Below, in pieces: positions 60,787 to 64,000 of a stretch of 64,000 nucleotides of DNA (position 1 is its first letter; each line of letters begins with the position of its first letter). The position numbers were made by a program, and so were the translations under genes. Location: positions 1-64,000 of the forward strand of contig JARKQG010000075.1 in assembly GCA_029974035.1 (NCBI GenBank), written 5' to 3'. This DNA comes from Eubacteriales bacterium. Its GTDB lineage: Bacteria; Bacillota_A; Clostridia; Christensenellales; Aristaeellaceae. Below the pieces are notes generated by a model, which saw only the letters and a list, made by a program, of their open reading frames with translations, did not search any database and had not been told where the DNA came from.

Positions 60787-62283
60787 TCAGGCGAGGACCG
60801 CCTTTTCCATCAGCATTTCCTGGGTGGCGGCGGCGCCGTCAAATTCGCCGGTTACGCGGCCCCGCCGCATGACGAGGATCCGATCGGAGATGGAGAAGAT
60901 CTCCGGAAGCTCGCTGGAAACCATGATCACCGCGATGCCCGAGTCCGCCAGATCCCGCAGCAGCCGGTGGATCTCGCTCTTGGCGCCCACGTCGATGCCG
61001 TTGGTGGGCTCATCCACGATCAGCACCTTGGGGCTGGTGGCCAGCCACTTGGCCACCACGATCTTCTGCTGGTTGCCGCCGGAGAACTTCATGGCCTGCA
61101 TGTGGGGATAGGGGGGCCGCACGCCCAGCTGCTTGATCATCTCCTGGGCGCGGGTTCTGCGCCGGCGGAAGTCGATGATGCCGAAGCGGTTGGCAAAGGA
61201 GGTGAGAATGGGCAGCGTCAGGTTGCCCTCGGCGTCCTGCTGCATTACAAGCCCCTCGGTCTGCCGGGATTCGGGCACGAAGGCGATGCCCAGCTTTTTG
61301 GCCTCGGCGGGCGAGCGCGGCAGCACCTTTTTGCCCTCGAGGAAGATCTCGCCGCTGTCCGGCGGGTTCAGGCCGAAGAGGGACAATACCGTTTCCGTGC
61401 GGCCCGCACCCACGAGGCCGGTGATCCCCAGCACCTCGCCCCGGCGCAGCTTGAAGGATACGTTCTGGTAGTTGCCCTTTTTGGAGATGTTTTTGACCTC
61501 CAGCACCACGTCGCCCGCGCCCTTTCCGGCCAGGCGCTCGTCGCTGATCTCCCGGCCCACCATCATCGAGATCAGTTTTTTGCGGTCCATCTCGGCGGCA
61601 GGGGCGGTGCCGATGAGGCGGCCGTCCCGCAGTACAGTCATGCGGTCGGCAATGCGGAACAGCTCGTCCAGCTTGTGGCTGATGAAGATGATCGCCATGC
61701 CCCGGTCGCGCAGCGTGCGCACGATCTTGAACAGCGCCTCCACCTCGCCGGAGGACAGCGCCGACGTGGGCTCGTCCATCACCAGCAGCTTCGCGTCGTA
61801 CACCAGCGCCCGGGCGATGGCCACCAGCTGCTGCTTGGCCGTGGACAGCGTGTTGGCGCGGGCGCGCAGGTCGATGCTCACCCCCAGGCTCTCCAGCGCC
61901 TCGCGGGCGGTGCGCTCCATGGCGCGCCAGTCCACCAGGCGGTTGCGCTTTTCAATCTGCTCGGTAAAGGCGATGTTCTCCTTCACCGAAAGCGTGGGGA
62001 AGAGGGAAAAATCCTGATAGATCGCGATGATGCCGCTGCGCATCGCGTCCAGCGCCGTCAGGCTCTCGACGCGCCGGCCCTCGACTTCAATCACCGCGCC
62101 GGGGTCCGGCTGATAGACGCCGGTCAGCACTTTGATCAAGGTCGACTTGCCGGCGCCGTTTTCCCCGATCAGCGCGTGTACTTCGCCCCGGCGGACGTCA
62201 AAACCCACGCCCGAAAGCGCGTTGACGCCCGGAAAGGTCTTGGATACGTTCTCCAGCCGGAGGAACACGCCGCCGTCCGCCAT
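60787..62283 (-). CDS. Sugar ABC transporter ATPase, RbsA/MglA-like
   Basis: A 498-residue protein with two nucleotide-binding domains. The first has Walker A IGENGAGKSTLIKVL, signature LSTAKQQLVAIARAL and Walker B LLVMDEPTSAL. The second has the degenerate P-loop GLVGAGRTETVLSLF usual for this family, signature FSGGNQQKIVVAKWL and LIVDEPTNGIDVG. ATG 62283 is preceded by AGGAAATGGGGG. It energises the two RbsC-type permeases downstream. Confidence 0.93.
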   Translation of the reverse strand: MADGGVFLRLENVSKTFPGVNALSGVGFDVRRGEVHALIGENGAGKSTLIKVLTGVYQPDPGAVIEVEGRRVESLTALDAMRSGIIAIYQDFSLFPTLSVKENIAFTEQIEKRNRLVDWRAMERTAREALESLGVSIDLRARANTLSTAKQQLVAIARALVYDAKLLVMDEPTSALSSGEVEALFKIVRTLRDRGMAIIFISHKLDELFRIADRMTVLRDGRLIGTAPAAEMDRKKLISMMVGREISDERLAGKGAGDVVLEVKNISKKGNYQNVSFKLRRGEVLGITGLVGAGRTETVLSLFGLNPPDSGEIFLEGKKVLPRSPAEAKKLGIAFVPESRQTEGLVMQQDAEGNLTLPILTSFANRFGIIDFRRRRTRAQEMIKQLGVRPPYPHMQAMKFSGGNQQKIVVAKWLATSPKVLIVDEPTNGIDVGAKSEIHRLLRDLADSGIAVIMVSSELPEIFSISDRILVMRRGRVTGEFDGAAATQEMLMEKAVLA

Positions 62284-62321
62284 GCCGCCGCCCCCATTTC
62301 CTGAAAACACAATAATTTGAA

Positions 62322-62354
62322 CGATAGGGCCAATTGGCACCCTACCGTTTTATA
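62322..62354 (-). promoter_or_regulatory. Promoter and dyad upstream of the sugar transporter operon
   Basis: On the minus strand a TATAAA-like -10 (62354-62349) is followed by an interrupted inverted repeat CGGTAGGG...CCCTATCG centred on GCCAATTGGC (62329-62338; whole element 62322-62346). This dyad sits at the expected transcription start, so it may be an operator. No strong -35 is visible, which fits activation by the neighbouring AraC-type response regulator. Confidence 0.5.
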
Positions 62355-62424
62355 GTATCTATTCATTGGCTGTGACGGAATATAAATATCAAAGCATTTG
62401 GTGGAAAAATCAACGATGCGGCCC

Positions 62425-63171
62425 TCATCGGCGGCGGTATTCCGAGGGCGTGACGCCCGCGTACTTTTTGAAGGTGCGGCTGAAGTAGTGCTGGTCCTCA
62501 AAGCCCACCCGGAAGGCAATTTCGTAGATCATCAGATCGGTCTGGTCCATCAGCCGCTTGGCTTCCGCGACGCGGGTGCGGCCGATGTAGTCCGCGATGG
62601 ACATGCCGAAGGCGCGCTTGAAGGCGTTGCCCAGGTAGTTGGGAGAGTAGCCCAGCGTCGCCGACAGGCGGTGGACGCTCAGCTTGGGGCTGGCGTAGCC
62701 GCGGTCGATGGCCTGGCGCGCCTGCTCCGCCACGGAGCGGGGGGCCGGCGGCGCGCTCTGGTCCGCCATGGCGCTGCGGATGAGCCGCTCCCGGGACTCC
62801 CGCTCGGAGGCCAGCGCGTGGAGCCGCCGGGCCATGGCGCGCACGTCGTCCTGGTCCACAGGCTTGAGCACGTAGTCCACCGCGCCGTAGCTCAGGGCCT
62901 GCTTGGCGTAGTCGAATTCGTCGTACCCGCTGATGATGATGGTGGCGGGCCGGTCCGGCCGGCTCCCCAGGCGCTTCATCAGTTCGATGCCGTTCATCTC
63001 GGGCATGGCGATGTCCAGCAGCATGGCGTCGATGCGGCGGCTGTCCAGCACGGCCAGCGCCTGGGCGCCGCTCTGGGCGGTGAAGGTCTGGAAAAGGCCG
63101 GTTTCATCGATGATGCCGCGCATGCCCTCGGCCAGCAGGCGCTCGTCGTCCACCACCAGCATGGTAAACAT
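62425..63171 (-). CDS. YesN-type response regulator with AraC DNA-binding domain
   Basis: A 248-residue regulator. The receiver domain starts MLVVDDERLLAEGMRGII, phospho-acceptor Asp 53 is in MLLDIAMPEMNGIELM, and YVLKPVDQDDV carries the conserved Lys. A C-terminal AraC-type double helix-turn-helix follows (LSVHRLSATLGYSPNYLGNAFKRAFG; IAFRVGFEDQHYFSRTFKKYAGVTPSEYR). ATG 63171 has GGGAGG 8 nt upstream and lies 17 nt after the sensor-kinase stop. It probably activates the sugar transporter operon immediately downstream. Confidence 0.93.
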   Translation of the reverse strand: MFTMLVVDDERLLAEGMRGIIDETGLFQTFTAQSGAQALAVLDSRRIDAMLLDIAMPEMNGIELMKRLGSRPDRPATIIISGYDEFDYAKQALSYGAVDYVLKPVDQDDVRAMARRLHALASERESRERLIRSAMADQSAPPAPRSVAEQARQAIDRGYASPKLSVHRLSATLGYSPNYLGNAFKRAFGMSIADYIGRTRVAEAKRLMDQTDLMIYEIAFRVGFEDQHYFSRTFKKYAGVTPSEYRRR

Positions 63172-63188
63172 GCGGAATTCCTCCCGTG

Positions 63189-64000
63189 TCAAGGCTGATT
63201 GGGCCCGGCGGCGCAGGCGTTTCTTTCGGTGCCGGGCGGGATGCGCCGGATCCGCACCGTGGCGACGGTTTCGCGCCCCTCTCGGGCAAAGGTGAGCCCA
63301 TAGCCCTCGCCAAAGCACATGCGCACCCGGTCGTGGACGTTGGAAATGCCGATGCCGTAGCCCGGCGGCGCGGGGGCCTCCGTGCGGTGGTGCAGGAAGC
63401 GGTTCATGGATTCGATGGTTTCCCTTGTGGCGCGCTCGCCGTCGTCGCGCACCATCAAAAGGATGTCACCGCCATCCGCCCGGGCGGAGAGCGCGATGCG
63501 GCAGGTCTTGGCGGCGCTGGCCTGCATGCCGTGGATGATGGAGTTCTCCACCAGCGGCTGCAGGATCAGCCGGGGGGTCAGGCAGTCCATCAGGTCCTCG
63601 GGCATGTCGTAGGAGACGGTGATGGAGTCCTCGTAGCGGGCCATCTGGATGCCGATGTAGAGTTCAATGTGCTTGATCTGCTCCCTGAGCGGGATGAAGT
63701 CGCGCCCGCGGCTGATGCTGATGCGGAAAAAGGAGGCCAGGTCCTTGGTGATGCGGATCGCCTTTTTGTCCTCGCCGGTGCCGATCAGCCAGATGATGGT
63801 GGACAGCGTGTTGTACAGAAAGTGCGGGTTGATCTGGAATTCCAGCGCGCGGATCTGCGCCTCCCGGTTGTTCTTCTGCTCCTCGTAGTACTGCTGGATG
63901 GAATCCTCCAGCTTTTCCAGAATCTGGCCGTACTTGTCGTCCAGCAGCGCGATTTCGTTTTTGACGGGCGGGCGGTCCTGGGGCTGGCCCGGCGCGTAGG
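63189..64000 (-). CDS. YesM-type sensor histidine kinase, 5' end beyond window edge
   Basis: The C-terminal 269 residues of a YesM-family kinase; the start and membrane part lie beyond 64000. The phospho-acceptor block is ALEFQINPHFLYNTLSTIIWL (HisK_5 type). The ATPase domain has RLILQPLVENSIIHGMQ (N box), LMVRDDGERAT and YGIGISNVHDRVRMCFGEGYG. It is the cognate partner of the regulator at 62425 and, by position, controls the sugar transporter operon. The broken YesM-like gene at 21109 is a different, incomplete gene. Confidence 0.92.
   Translation of the reverse strand, partial: YAPGQPQDRPPVKNEIALLDDKYGQILEKLEDSIQQYYEEQKNNREAQIRALEFQINPHFLYNTLSTIIWLIGTGEDKKAIRITKDLASFFRISISRGRDFIPLREQIKHIELYIGIQMARYEDSITVSYDMPEDLMDCLTPRLILQPLVENSIIHGMQASAAKTCRIALSARADGGDILLMVRDDGERATRETIESMNRFLHHRTEAPAPPGYGIGISNVHDRVRMCFGEGYGLTFAREGRETVATVRIRRIPPGTERNACAAGPNQP

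Noticed and set aside
57633..62283. Autoinducer-2 (lsr) transporter
   Set aside because: The receptor lacks the Asp-Gln contact pair and no lsrK, lsrF or lsrG gene is present in the window; a sugar transporter is more likely.

Overview
The window is G+C-rich (by eye roughly two thirds G+C) and dense with genes. It looks like chromosomal DNA of a high-G+C anaerobic member of the Clostridia. The grounds are YesM/YesN-type two-component systems, VanW-domain secreted proteins, DUF3842, FCD and LacI regulators beside glycosidases and sugar ABC transporters, and a Stickland-type D-proline reductase operon. A Christensenellales-like host is plausible, but this is inference. TTG and GTG starts are common, and many gene pairs are joined by ATGA or GTGA overlaps. 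I saw no rRNA, tRNA, CRISPR array, insertion sequence or prophage.

Layout. 1-5.5 kb: a GH95 alpha-L-fucosidase cut by the left edge, a divergent FCD regulator, and a secreted protein with four peptidoglycan-binding repeats. 5.1-20.2 kb: an ECF sigma factor with a coupled membrane anti-sigma-like protein, then an eight-gene minus-strand operon. That operon encodes a large membrane protein, an ABC-2 exporter, a coiled-coil membrane protein, a MoxR ATPase, a DUF58 protein and two von Willebrand A membrane proteins. A second copy of the anti-sigma-like protein lies beyond its promoter end. 20.2-21.5 kb: three adjacent broken genes. 21.5-30 kb: a LacI repressor, a sugar ABC transporter and a GH51 arabinofuranosidase, then an OmpR/PhoR-like two-component pair.

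30-50 kb is mostly housekeeping and envelope genes: a holin-like membrane protein, a pseudouridine synthase, a methyltransferase, two tandem VanW-like secreted proteins, acpS, a second MoxR-DUF58-transglutaminase operon, transketolase, a phosphohexomutase homologue lacking the catalytic serine, DUF2461, a CARDB-like surface protein, a SpoU-type RNA methyltransferase, an LPG-synthase-like membrane protein, DUF3842, an amidohydrolase and a methyltransferase.

50.3-57.6 kb is the most unusual part: a D-proline reductase operon (prdC, prdA, a small ORF, prdB, proline racemase, class III aminotransferase) with a divergent LysR regulator. PrdB has cysteine at residue 151, where characterised PrdB proteins carry selenocysteine, so this looks like a selenium-independent version. 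57.6-64 kb holds a RhaS/LsrB-like sugar ABC transporter downstream of a YesN/YesM two-component system that is cut by the right edge.

The genes suggest plant-polysaccharide sugars (fucose, arabinose and probably a deoxysugar) as carbon sources, amino-acid reduction as an electron sink, and sizeable investment in MoxR/VWA envelope machinery.
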